Shown one piece after another: positions 41,640 through 52,782 of a stretch of DNA of 64,000 nucleotides. The stretch comes from Gigantopelta aegis. Its lineage: Eukaryota; Mollusca; Gastropoda; Neomphalida; Peltospiridae. A program made the translations under genes and the position numbers. Position 1 is the first letter of the stretch; every line of letters begins with the position of its first letter. The notes under the pieces are model-generated. The model ran no database searches and was not told where the DNA came from. It saw only the letters and a program-made list of their open reading frames with translations. The stretch spans positions 3,775,751 through 3,839,750 of the forward strand of contig NC_054703.1 in NCBI RefSeq assembly GCF_016097555.1. Reading direction: 5' to 3'.

Positions 41640-44600
41640 ATGTTTCTTCTCTCTTTGGACCAAGATGACCGACTTGTTCACCTCAGAGGTAAAGACACTG
41701 GATCAGTTTCTAGTCGTTATTGGTCGATCTGACATCCACAAGGGAACATTAATAGCGTACATGTTTCTTCTCTCTTTGGACCAAGATGACCGACTTGTTC
41801 ACCTCAGAGGTAAAGACACTGGATCAGTTTCTAGTCGTTATTGGTCGATCTGACATCCACAAGGGAACATTAATACCGTACATGTTTCTTCACTCTTTGG
41901 ACCAAGATGACCGACTTGTTCACCTCAGAGGTAAAGACACTGGATCAGTTTCTAGTCGTTATTGGTCGATCTGACATCCACAAGGGAACATTAATACCGT
42001 ACATGTTTCTTCTCTCTTTGGACCAAGATGACCGACTTGTTCACCTCAGAGGTAAAGACAATGGATCAGTTTCTAGTCGTTATTGGTCGATCTAACATAC
42101 ACAAGGGAACATTAATACCGTACATGTTTCTTCTCTCTTTGGACCAAGATGACCGACTTGTTCACCTCAGAGGTAAAGACACTGGATCAGTTTCTAGTCG
42201 TTATTGGTCGATCTAACATCCACAAGGGAACATTAATAGCGTACATGTTTCTTCTCTCTTTGGACCAAGATGACCGACTTGTTCACCTCATAGGTAAAGA
42301 CACTGGATCAGTTTCTAGTCGTTATTGGTCGATCTAACATCCACAAGGGAACATTAATAGCGTACATGTTTCTTCTCTCTTTGGACCAAGATGACCGACT
42401 TGTTCACCTCAGAGGTAAAGACAATGGATCAGTTTCTAGTCGTTATTGGTCGATCTAACATCCACAAGGGAACATTAATAGCGTACATGTTTCTTCTCTC
42501 TTTGGACCAAGATGACCGACTTGTTCACCTCAGAGGTAAAGACACTGGATCAGTTTCTAGTCGTTATTGGTCGATCTGACATCCACAAGGGAACATTAAT
42601 AGCGTACATGTTTCTTCTCTCTTTGGACCAAGATGACCGACTTGTTCACCTCAGAGGTAAAGACACTGGATCAGTTTCTAGTCGTTATTGGTCGATCTAA
42701 CATCCACAAGGGAACATTAATACCGTACATGTTTCTTCTCTCTTTGGACCAAGATGACCGACTTGTTCACCTCATAGGTAAAGACACTGGATCAGTTTCT
42801 AGTCGTTATTGGTCGATCTAACATCCACAAGGGAACATTAATAGCGTACATGTTTCTTCTCTCTTTGGACCAAGATGACCGACTTGTTCACCTCAGAGGT
42901 AAAGACACTGGATCAGTTTCTAGTCGTTATTGGTCGATCTGACATCCACAAGGGAACATTAATAGCGTACATGTTTCTTCTCTCTTTGGACCAAGATGAC
43001 CGACTTGTTCACCTCAGAGGTAAAGACACTGGATCAGTTTCTAGTCGTTATTGGTCGATCTAACATCCACAAGGGAACATTAATAGCGTACATGTTTCTT
43101 CTCTCTTTGGACCAAGATGACCGACTTGTTCACCTCAGAGGTAAAGACACTGGATCAGTTTCTAGTCGTTATTGGTCGATCTGACATCCACAAGGGAACA
43201 TTAATAGCGTACATGTTTCTTCTCTCTTTGGACCAAGATGACCGACTTGTTCACCTCAGAGGTAAAGACACTGGATCAGTTTCTAGTCGTTATTGGTCGA
43301 TCTGACATCCACAAGGGAACATTAATAGCGTACATGTTTCTTCTCTCTTTGGACCAAGATGACCGACTTGTTCACCTCAGAGGTAAAGACACTGGATCAG
43401 TTTCTAGTCGTTATTGGTCGATCTGACATCCACAAGGGAACATTAATAGCGTACATGTTTCTTCTCTCTTTGGACCAAGATGACCGACTTGTTCACCTCA
43501 GAGGTAAAGACACTGGATCAGTTTCTAGTCGTTATTGGTCGATCTAACATCCACAAGGGAACATTAATAGCGTACATGTTTCTTCTCTCTTTGGACCAAG
43601 ATGACCGACTTGTTCACCTCAGAGGTAAAGACACTGGATCAGTTTCTAGTCGTTATTGGTCGATCTGACATCCACAAGGGAACATTAATACCGTACATGT
43701 TTCTTCTCTCTTTGGACCAAGATGACCGACTTGTTCACCTCAGAGGTAAAGACACTGGATCAGTTTCTAGTCGTTATTGGTCGATCTAACATCCACAAGG
43801 GAACATTAATAGCGTACATGTTTCTTCTCTCTTTGGACCAAGATGACCGACTTGTTCACCTCAGAGGTAAAGACAATGGATCAGTTTCTGGTCGTTATTG
43901 GTCGATCTGACATCCACAAGGGAACATTAATAGCGTACATGTTTCTTCTCTCTTTGGACCAAGATGACCGACTTGTTCACCTCATAGGTAAAGACACTGG
44001 ATCAGTTTCTAGTCGTTATTGGTCGATCTAACATCCACAAGGGAACATTAATAGCGTACATGTTTCTTCTCTCTTTGGACCAAGATGACCGACTTGTTCA
44101 CCTCATAGGTAAAGACACTGGATCAGTTTCTAGTCGTTATTGGTCGATCTAACATCCACAAGGGAACATTAATAGCGTACATGTTTCTTCTCTCTTTGGA
44201 CCAAGATGACCGACTTGTTCACCTCAGAGGTAAAGACAATGGATCAGTTTCTAGTCGTTATTGGTCGATCTGACATCCACAAGGGAACATTAATAGCGTA
44301 CATGTTTCTTCTCTCTTTGGACCAAGATGACCGACTTGTTCACCTCAGAGGTAAAGACACTGGATCAGTTTCTAGTCGTTATTGGTCGATCTGACATCCA
44401 CAAGGGAACATTAATAGCGTACATGTTTCTTCTCTCTTTGGACCAAGATGACCGACTTGTTCACCTCAGAGGTAAAGACACTGGATCAGTTTCTAGTCGT
44501 TATTGGTCGATCTGACATCCACAAGGGAACATTAATAGCGTACATGTTTCTTCTCTCTTTGGACCAAGATGACCGACTTGTTCACCTCAGAGGTAAAGAC

Positions 44601-44790
44601 ACTGGATCAGTTTCTGGTCGTTATTGGTCGATCTGACATCCACAAGGGAACATTAATAGCGTACATGTTTCTTCTCTCTTTGGACCAAGATGACCGACTT
44701 GTTCACCTCAGAGGTAAAGACACTGGATCAGTTTCTAGTCGTTGTTGGTCGATCTGACATCCACAAGGCAACATTAATACCGTACACAGG
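41640..44790 (+). repeat. 121-bp satellite, 26 very similar copies
   Basis: Unit anchors ATGACCGACTTGTTCACCTC are at 41665 and every 121 bases to 44690. Copies differ almost only at five two-state sites: AGAGG/ATAGG, CACTGG/CAATGG, CTAGTC/CTGGTC, CTGACATCC/CTAACATCC and TAGCG/TACCG. Each unit has a pyrimidine tract (TTTCTTCTCTCTTTGG), CCAAG, a 24-base ATG..GAG segment, and GTAAAGAC. The length is not a multiple of three, so no continuous protein is encoded. Confidence 0.98.
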
Positions 44791-44799
44791 GCAGGGGCA

Positions 44800-45184
44800 A
44801 GGAGGGGGCTGCATTTAGACCCTATATTTATTTATTTATTTATTTACTTACTTACTTACGTATTTCTTACCGTATAATCCGTACCGTACAGTTAAAGTAT
44901 GTGCTAGCTTTATATATTAATATTGGTATAATATAGCAACATTTGTCTTTTTTTTTAAACTCAGCCAGTGATCCCCCTACGTCTCGCTCATGTATATAAA
45001 ATTAGGTCCATTTTAGAATGGGGTACGCCTATTACAAAATGGGGTAGGCCGATGCTGTCTGGAGGCCGTGTTGTGGCCGATGTCTCACGTCTGTATGCGG
45101 ACGTCGCTCTCGTTGATGCATAAGTAACCGACGACGTTGGGGTGGATGATGGCGCACACGGAGTAGAGCGAACTTGAAGTAGAG
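44800..45184. other. Spacer with TTTA/CTTA simple repeat
   Basis: 44826-44858 is (TTTA)n then (CTTA)n. No gene. Confidence 0.5.
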
Positions 45185-46030
45185 CTAGACTCTTCCACTC
45201 AAACTGAGACCCTCACAATCATCCGCTGAAAACACGTAACATTCAACAGTTTAGTACAACCCAGACTCTTCCAGTCAAACTGAGACCCCACAATCATCCG
45301 CAGAAAACAATTAACATTCAACAGTTTAGTACAACCCAGACTCTTCCAGTCAAACTGAGATCCCACGATCATCCGCTGAAAACAGTTAACATTCAACAGT
45401 TTAGTACAACCCAGACTCTTCCAGTCAACCTGAGATCCCACAATCACCCGCTGAAAACAGTTAACATTCAACAGTTTAGTACAACCCAGACTCTTCCAGT
45501 CAAACTGAGATCCCACAATCATCCGCAGAAAACAATTAACATTCAACAGTTTAGTACAACCCAATCTCTTCCAGGCAAAATGACATCCCACAATCACCTG
45601 CAGAAAACAATTAACATTCAACAGTTTAGTACAACCCAGACTCTTCCAGTCAAACTGAGATCCCACTATCGTCTGTTGAAAACAATGAACATTCAACAGT
45701 TTAGTACAACCCAGACTCTTCCAGTCAAACTGATATCACACAATCATCCGCTAAAAACAATTAACAGTCAACAGTTCAGTACAACCCACTCTTCCAGTCA
45801 AACTGGAATCCCACAATCCTCCGCTGGAAACACGTAACATTCAACAGTTTAGTACAACCCAGACTCTTCCAGTCAAACTAAGATACCACTATCATCTGTT
45901 GAAAACAATGAACATTCAACAGTTTAATACAACCCAGACTCTTCCAGTCAAAATGACATCCCACAACCATCCGCTGAAAACAATTAGCATTCAACAGTTT
46001 AGTACAACCCAATCTCTTCCAGTCAAAATG
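45185..46030 (-). repeat. 75-bp minisatellite, about 11 copies, in-frame on the minus strand
   Basis: The period is 75 bp (45221, 45296, 45371). Because 75 is divisible by three, the minus strand stays open over seven copies and reads LNVNCFQRMIVGSQFDWKSL plus GCTKL per unit. Frames close where units carry indels. There is no start context, splice site or known domain, so I treat the frame as a by-product of unit length. Confidence 0.93.
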
Positions 46031-46034
46031 ATAT

Positions 46035-46584
46035 CCCACTACTACTACTACCGCCACTACCACTACTACCGCCACTACCACTACCACTACTACCGTCACT
46101 ACCACTACCACTACTACCGCCACTACCACTGCTACTACTACCGCCACTACTACTACTACCGCCACTACCACTACTACCGCCACTACCACTGCTACTACTA
46201 CCGCCACTACCACTACTACCGCCACTACCACTACTACTACTACCGCTACTACTACTACTACCGCCACTACCACTACTACTACTACCGCCACTACCACTAC
46301 CACTACTACCGCCACTACCACTACCACTACTACCGCCACTACCACTACTACTACTACCGCCACTACCACCGCCACTACCACTACTACCGCCACTACCACT
46401 ACTACTACTACCGCTACTACGACTACTAATACCGCACTACCACTACTACTACTACCGCCACTACCACTACTACTACTACCCCACTACGACTACTAATACT
46501 ATCGCCACTACCACTACTACTACTACTATCGCCACTACCACTACTACTACCGCCACTACCACTACTACTACTATCGCCACTACC

Positions 46585-46653
<69 letters not shown>

Positions 46654-47098
46654 GCTACTACTACCACTACTGCTACTACTACTACCACTACTTCTACTAC
46701 TACTACTACTACCACTATTGCTACTACTACCACCACTACTACTACTTCAGCTACTACTATTACTACTACCGCCACTACCACTACTACTACCGCCACTACC
46801 ACCACCACTACTACTACTACCACTACTACTACCACTACCGCTACCACTACTTCTACCACTACTACTACTACCACTATTGCTACTACTACCACTAGTACTA
46901 CTACTTCAGCTTCTACTACTACTACTATCGCCACTACCACTACTACTACTACTACTACTACCGCCACTACCACTACTACCGCCACTACCACTACTACTTC
47001 CGCCACTACCACTACTACTACTACCACTACTACTACCACTACTGCTACTGCTGCTACTACCACTACTGCTACTACTACTACCACTACTGCTACTACTA

Positions 47099-47136
<38 letters not shown>

Positions 47137-47345
47137 GCTACTACTACTACTACTACTACTACTATATTACTGCTGCTACTACCACTACTACTACCTCTAC
47201 TACCACTACTAAAACTACCACTACTACTACTACTACCACTACTGCTACTACTACCACTACTACTAACACTACCACTGCTACTACCTCTACTACTACTACT
47301 ACTACTACTACTACTATTATTACTGCTGCTACTGCTACTACTATC
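46035..47345. repeat. 1.3-kb trinucleotide array (TAC/CAC/CGC type)
   Basis: On the plus strand it is built of ACTACTACTACCGCCACTAC-like blocks in a 15-to-27-base pattern on the left (46035-46560), grading into purer (ACT)n with GCT and TCT interruptions on the right. The minus strand would encode Val/Ala runs and the plus strand Tyr/His or Leu/Pro runs in different frames. It grows directly out of the last 75-bp unit. Confidence 0.97.
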
Positions 47346-47440
47346 GACTTGTCCTCCCTTTCCTGACCTCATCAGGTTGAGTCTATTTAATGTCATGTAA
47401 AATGTCGGCAGGCCTGATTGATAATACTGCCAATTCCGTG

Positions 47441-47628
47441 CCAGTGTAAAAGGAACGCAAGTCCGTAGGAACCGTAGGACCTCGGTTCCTAGGAACAATG
47501 GTCCTATCGGACTTTCATTCCTTGGGAATATTAGTCCTACACAGACTTTCATTCCGGATTTATTTATATATTGTTTACATATAGTAAGCCTAGGACATGT
47601 ATTCCTACCGGACTTAAATTCCTTCTAC
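47441..47628 (+). repeat. Inverted-end repeat, left copy
   Basis: Begins CCAGTGTAAAAGGAACG and continues with CCTCGGTTCCTAGGAACA, GTCCTATCGGAC, TTCCTACCGGACTTAAATTC and CTTCTACA. The same sequence in reverse occurs at 51709-51868, where it starts at the same outer base. Confidence 0.85.
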
Positions 47629-47859
47629 AGCAGTGACAGAAATACTAGTCCGACATATTAATAGACGTCCGTGTGTTATATTCCACTGTGTGCACGAGTT
47701 GTCTGAAAGGCATGTGTTATATTTGGAACCCGTGTTCGAATTGTAGTCAAGCCAAATGTGTACAGGACATATTCATGATTTTTGATATTTCTTCTTCAGA
47801 TAAGATAGTGGCTTTATTTATAGCACTGATTGTGTTTACGTTGTCGTCGTTCAGATTTA

Positions 47860-48055
47860 GTCATTAAAAAGGCTTTGTTGTAACAAGTTACAATTAATGA
47901 CATCCAACTTAGGACTGTGTTTAAATGAGTCATTAAAAATTACTGGCTGCGAGATGAAGACAATCTCTTTAATTTAGTCATTTAAAAGGCTCTGTGTGGA
48001 CACATACTACAATTACTGGCAGCGAGGTGAAGACAGTCACTTTAATTTACTATTG
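47860..48055 (+). repeat. 73-bp minisatellite family, short cluster
   Basis: About three diverged units with AATCTCTTTAATTTAGTCAT, GGCTCTGTGTGGACACATAC and TACAATTACTGGCAGCGAGG. The reverse complement matches the array at 3066-3960, 44 kb away. Confidence 0.85.
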
Positions 48056-48235
48056 GGTCGAGGTATGTGCTGTCCTGTCTGCGGGGTGGTGTATGTAAAA
48101 GATCGCTTGCTACTAATGGAAAAATGCAGCAGGTTTCATCTCTTAGACTATATGTCAACATTACCAAATCTTTGACACCCAATAGCCAGTGATTTATAAA
48201 CTGATGTATGTTTTTGTTTTTATCATTTCCCCTTG
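48048..48235 (+). mobile_element. SINE body and tail fragment
   Basis: 'gtcgaggtatgtgctgtcct', 'agatcgcttgctactaatgg', 'aaatgcagcaggtttcatct' and 'cacccaatagccagtgattt'. The head is absent. It abuts the minisatellite cluster. Confidence 0.75.
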
Positions 48236-48609
48236 ACCAATGTGACCATACAAAGGTTGAAATAAAGATCGTATTTTAATGTATTATATTTTATATCAGT
48301 GAATTGTAATGTATTATATTTTATGCTATTGTATTGAATTGTAATGTATTATATATTATTTTAGAGTATTGCATTGTATTGTATTGTATTTTATGTTATT
48401 GCATTGCAGGTTGTGATTCTAGATATATGTAGAAATTATTTTAGGTGGCAAACCTTTTACAGCACGACGGGTCCATTTTCCCATTTGGCCCCCAAGGTAG
48501 TAAGCGTAAATCACAAAAAATGGTGAACATAAGTTATGAGTAAAGTTAAATGTAAATCTAAGAGTGCTCTCGTCCACAACTAGTGGCACACGGAAATTGC
48601 TACATCCAC
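48236..48609. other. AT-rich spacer
   Basis: 48280-48410 is a loose repeat of 'gtaatgtattatatttta'. No gene. Confidence 0.5.
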
Positions 48610-48775
48610 TTCCAGGGCCGTAGCTGGGGGGGGGGGGGGGGGGGGGGGGGGCAGTTGCAAGTCCTAGGACTTACGTTCCTTAAGAATACTGGTCTGACTG
48701 CCAGGATACCAAGTCCGGACCAGACTTGCATTCCTGGACTATCAAAATTTAAGTCCGGTGGTACACATACAAATT
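48610..48775. repeat. 24-base G run and AGTCC/GGAAT motif cluster
   Basis: GGGCCGTAGCT precedes a G run at 48628-48651, a typical element terminus. From 48658 to 48765 AAGTCC and GTTCC/ATTCC words alternate, as in the clusters at 47441, 50640 and 51709. Confidence 0.65.
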
Positions 48776-48827
48776 AAATTATAAATGTAAACAAAACGAA
48801 AAACAGTTTCCTTTCTGGTTTATGTAA

Positions 48828-49190
48828 TTAAAGGGACATTCCCGAATTTGCTGCATTGTAAGATGTTTCCTACTAATAAAATATTTCTACGATTAAACTT
48901 ACATATTAAATACATTTTCTTGTTTTGAATATCAGCGTCTTTATATTCTATGTGTTTCTGGTCGTATTAATATTTGTAAGAAGCCCAAACTGGATTTTGT
49001 CTTGAAATAATTTCGTACGTACAAAATATCTTTTTCAGAAAATAAAATAACATTCAACCTAGTACCAATATTAAGACGATCAGAAACACGTTTAATATAC
49101 AGCTACTAATATTTCATGCAGAAAAATGTAATTACAGTCGTCAAAAAGTATCTGTTAAAAATTGCAGCAAACTCAGGAATGTCCCTTTAA
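48828..49190. mobile_element. TIR element with TTAAAGGGACATTCC ends, copy 2
   Basis: TTAA at both ends (48828-48831 and 49187-49190), then AGGGACATTCCCGAATTTGC on the left and its inverted match AGGGACATTCCTGAGTTTGC on the right. The arms continue to pair through ATTAAACGTGTTTCTGATCG-like sequence for more than 100 bases, so the whole 363 bp is an imperfect palindrome. Non-coding. Confidence 0.92.
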
Positions 49191-50199
49191 CTTGGGATAC
49201 TGGCGCCTGTCTTTATTTAAATATTTTCTATTTATTGCAATATTTTCCATTTATATCATTTGCAAGAGTATGTACACATTTTGCTGACCTTATTAAATGA
49301 GCAGAACCAATGTCTTTATTCATTGCGTGTTGTTCCAACTAATAAATGTTTAAATGTAACTCGAAAAGATTTTCCATAATTCGAAGCATATATTAGTACT
49401 CGCAAATAAGTATAACTTGCCCATATGATATACCAACACAGTTATCTGTTAGACATCATGTACTCGTATTTGATAATAATATTAATAATAATTCAACTAT
49501 AAAAATGTGATATTTACGTTATATAAATTATCTTGTTATTACATAATTTTAAATTTCTGCCTTGTTGTCATTAATGTTGCAGATACATGTACATAGGGTG
49601 TGGGTTGGGGTGGCGTGGTCTAAACACCCCTCTTCACAGCAAATTTCTACTTGCCACAGTCTAGACCTCCCCCTGCATAACTTACTGAACACGTGCCTGC
49701 TTTGTCAATTTTGCTCATTTCCAAAAATTAATTTGATCTAACACGTGGCATATCAGACTCTGGGCTCTGTGATATCTTAGTCCCAACCAACAATACCATC
49801 GATACAAAAACATGTTAAATGGTTTTTATTACGGTTTATCAATTAATAGAAATATCAATGATTAAGAGTGGGTTTTAGCAGCTCAATGGGCCAATACACA
49901 GACAAAAACAAAACAGTAACCCCATAACAATTATCATACTGTCAATGATATGCATACACAATTTACAAAGATACTTTTAAACAGACTAACTAATCATGAC
50001 ACTTTTACACCTGACAGTTTTGGTTACTATAGGCATTCGGGTTACCTTTTTGGGAGAAGGGGTGGGGAGCAGGCTAATTTTTATTGCCCGAATGAAACGA
50101 AAATGTCCGAATCTGGAAGACAACGTATATTTATATTCGTATTACCACCAAGACGTTATGTAGGATTCCAAACAAATCAGTCTGCATTTTTACATGGAT
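49191..50199. other. Spacer, no gene supported
   Basis: AT-rich. 50013-50110 ('attgcccgaatgaaacgaaa') resembles the G/C-flanked elements elsewhere. An open frame at 49950-50216 has no exon signals. Confidence 0.4.
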
Positions 50200-50340
50200 T
50201 ACAACTAATATTGTGAGTAAAATGATGGACATACATGGTGAAGATTTCAGGCCAGCTCATTTTGCCCGATCGTGTCCACTGCCCCCCCCCCCCCCCCCCA
50301 GCACTTGAGAGAGTGCCCCATCCCCCGACCCAGTCTCAAA
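50200..50340 (+). repeat. Dispersed repeat with GGCCAGCTCATTTTGCCCGA, copy 2
   Basis: Matches 5595-5680. A C run (50281-50299) follows and then 'ccccatcccccgacccag'. Confidence 0.6.
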
Positions 50341-50639
50341 CGCTTATGATGTTCCTTAACGGACAGATATAATAATGCAGAGACCCTTTCCTCAACTCGT
50401 CTTTTTGTGCTTTTGATGGTCAGTGATAATTAATTTCAAGTGTTTTGATGCTATTTTTAATTTTCATCAATAAAAGGCAATTGTTCATGCTTATTATTCC
50501 TGTTATTTTTATATTGTAGTAACTGGTCATTATAGTACTAGTTATTAGTACTAATTACTAGAACTAAATTCAGTGCTCAAAGTTTTATTTCAGGGATTTT
50601 CAGGAATCATAAGCATAATATCGGAAATAAATTCCAGAG

Positions 50640-50800
50640 GACTAGGAATACTAGGACTGAAAGTCCTGTGGACTAAGAGTACCAGGAATAAAAGTCCCAC
50701 TGACTTACATTCCTCGAAATGCACGTCCCACAGACTTAAATTCCTAGGAATGCAAGTCCCACAGACTAGGATTCCGAGGAATAGAAGTCCGGTCAGACAA
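50640..50800 (+). repeat. AAGTCC / ATTCC palindromic motif cluster
   Basis: Six to seven units of roughly 24 bases such as 'acttacattcctcgaaatgc' and 'agtcccacagacttaaattc'. They are related in sequence to the inverted-end repeats at 47441 and 51709. Confidence 0.7.
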
Positions 50801-50820
50801 AGATTAAAAGAAAATCGCAA

Positions 50821-51212
50821 TTAAAGGGACATTCCTGAGTTTGCTGCATTGTAAGATGTTTCCGACTAATAACATATTTCTACGATTAAACTTACGTATT
50901 AAATATATTTTGTTGTTTAAAATATCAGTGACTGTATATTCAATGTGTTTCTGGTCGTCTTAATATTTGTAAGAAGACCAAACTGGATTTTGTCTTCAAA
51001 TAATTTCGTACATACGAAAAAAACTATATTTTAGGAAAAAATATGAAATTTAACCAAGTACAGATATTAGAACGATCAGAAACACGTTTAATATACAGCC
51101 ACTAATATTTTATGCAGAAACATATATTTGATATTTAATTAAAATCGTTAAAAAGTCTTTGTTAGTCAATAACATCTTAAAAAGCGCAGCAAACTCAGGA
51201 ACGTCCCTTTAA
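50821..51212. mobile_element. TIR element with TTAAAGGGACATTCC ends, copy 3
   Basis: TTAA at 50821-50824 and 51209-51212. Ends AGGGACATTCCTGAGTTTGC and, inverted, AGGGACGTTCCTGAGTTTGC. It is close to copy 2 along its length, including 'gtgtttctggtcgt' and 'ttaatatttgtaagaag'. Palindromic and non-coding. Confidence 0.93.
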
Positions 51213-51599
51213 TCGGTACACGACTTACTGTCAAAATATAAACTTATAAAACATATTATTAAAAATTATAATGGTGTATATAGTAATTGTCTTTTGCTGT
51301 TCTCCAAATGTTATGGGTTTTTTTTGGAGTTGCCAGTTTTCATTTACATATGAATATGTTTTTAAAACAATTTTGGGCTACATATTTTTGTTTTTGTCCA
51401 TATATTTCTTCGTGTTGAATACATGGACATATAGCCTACTTTATATCTGTAGTTGCATTATATACTTTTAAAAATAGCAAGATATGCGTCCCACTTCAAT
51501 ATGCTAACACAAATGTAAGACGATTACAAAAATTAACTCATGTGTCTGATCCACAAGTCTATGACGTAAAAAGAACAAATAAGTTGATACTCAAACTTA
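51213..51599. other. AT-rich spacer
   Basis: No gene or repeat recognised. Confidence 0.4.
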
Positions 51600-51690
51600 A
51601 AAATAATGTTTTGACAGAGATTCGAACCCACAATAATCTTAAGAGACTCGTACACATATCCATTACACTACGAGGGAAGGCTGCCAAAAA
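51600..51690 (-). other. tRNA-like fragment (SINE head or tRNA pseudogene)
   Basis: On the minus strand it reads CTCGTAGTGTAATGGATATG (A-box-like) and GTGGGTTCGAATCTCTGTC (B-box-like) with suitable spacing. The acceptor strands do not pair cleanly and the anticodon arm is poor, so it is not called as a tRNA gene. Confidence 0.45.
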
Positions 51691-51708
51691 TAAACGGACA
51701 TTTAATTT

Positions 51709-51868
51709 GTAGAAGGAATTTAAGTCCGGTAGGAATACAAGTCCTAGGATAAAAAAACAACTTAAAAATAAACCAGGTATGAAAGTCCGGGTAGGACTAT
51801 GGTTCCTAAGGTATGGAGGTCCGATAGGACTACTGTTCCTAGGAACCGAGGCGTTCCTTTTACACTGG
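51709..51868 (-). repeat. Inverted-end repeat, right copy
   Basis: Reverse complement of the 47441 copy: it ends TTACACTGG at 51868, mirroring CCAGTGTAA at 47441. Several small indels separate the two copies. Confidence 0.85.
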
Positions 51869-51917
51869 AAACGGTGGTTTACAAACTTTAGGCCTACCAA
51901 GTTTGTGTGTTCTTTCT

Positions 51918-51995
51918 TTTAAAAGTTTGTTTTGTTTAACGACACTATTAGAGCGCATTCATTTATTAATAATCGGTTTTAGATGTTGCAATAGA
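51918..51995 (-). mobile_element. SINE 3' tail fragment
   Basis: 'aagtttgttttgtttaacga' and 'gagcgcattcatttattaat' are the inverted form of the SINE/LINE tail (TTAAACAAAACAAACTT). The body is missing. Confidence 0.65.
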
Positions 51996-51999
51996 AAAC

Positions 52000-52514
52000 A
52001 GACGTAGATTTACGTGCAAAGTAAGTAGTATTTTTACGACCGGCTTACATACACGTACCGAGGTTTCCCGTATTTAAGCCCACTCGAAATGAAGCACATC
52101 GACTTAAAAACTAAATTATTATCACAGTTATGCCCATGGGCTTAAATTCGGATAATATTTTTTTACAGGAATCTCCCCTAGGTTACAAAAAAATATATAT
52201 AAAAAAAAATAGAAGAAAACAAATTGTACGCCTAACGACCAGGACACATTTTAAATATCTGCTTACTAAAATTAAAGATTCATTATCATATTTGCAAATG
52301 TCATATTTCTTTGTCTTTACCATTAACTATGATACAAATTGTAATTAATTTAAAATTAATCAATGTTAAATATAATGTTTACCTAATTAAATACAGTTAA
52401 TAATATGAAAATTACAATTTACTGGCAAGCCTAATCGCATCGTCAACAATCCTTAGCTAATTTAAGCGTCATAAATCCACAAAGGAACTGTCCTAAATTT
52501 GCCGCCATTCTTTC
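52000..52514. other. AT-rich spacer
   Basis: No gene supported. Open frames are AT-biased without exon signals. Confidence 0.4.
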
Positions 52515-52782
52515 TGACAGATAGCATTTGTTCAGAATATCAGCGTCTGTGCTGATTCATGTTGTTATTAATATCAGTGCCTGTGATGATTCAATTTGTT
52601 CAGAATATCAGTGTCTGTGCTGATTCAATTTGTTCAGGATATCAGTGTCTGTGCTCATTCAATTTGTTCAGAATATCAGTATCTGTGCTGATTCATTTTG
52701 TTCAGGATATCAGTGTCTGTGCTGATTCAATTTGTTCAGGATATCAGTGTCTGTGCTGATTCAATTTGTTTCTGTTCCTGTC
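52515..52782 (+). repeat. 34-bp minisatellite, about 7 copies
   Basis: The unit is GATATCAGTGTCTGTGCTGA plus TTCAATTTGTTCAG. Period 34 was measured at 52605 and 52639. The last unit runs into the target duplication of the next element. Confidence 0.93.

Noticed and set aside
41629-44757. Series of 62-codon frames every 121 bases
   Set aside because: These are the same satellite unit translated repeatedly. The unit length is not a multiple of three and each frame ends in the next unit.
45878-46399. Long open frames of Val/Ala (minus) or Tyr/His (plus) across the trinucleotide array
   Set aside because: They are direct translations of a simple repeat in every frame, with no start context, splice signal or domain.
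46476-47552. 358-codon minus-strand frame with Ser and Val runs
   Set aside because: Over 80 percent of it is trinucleotide repeat. The non-repeat start lies in the inverted-end repeat, not in a gene.
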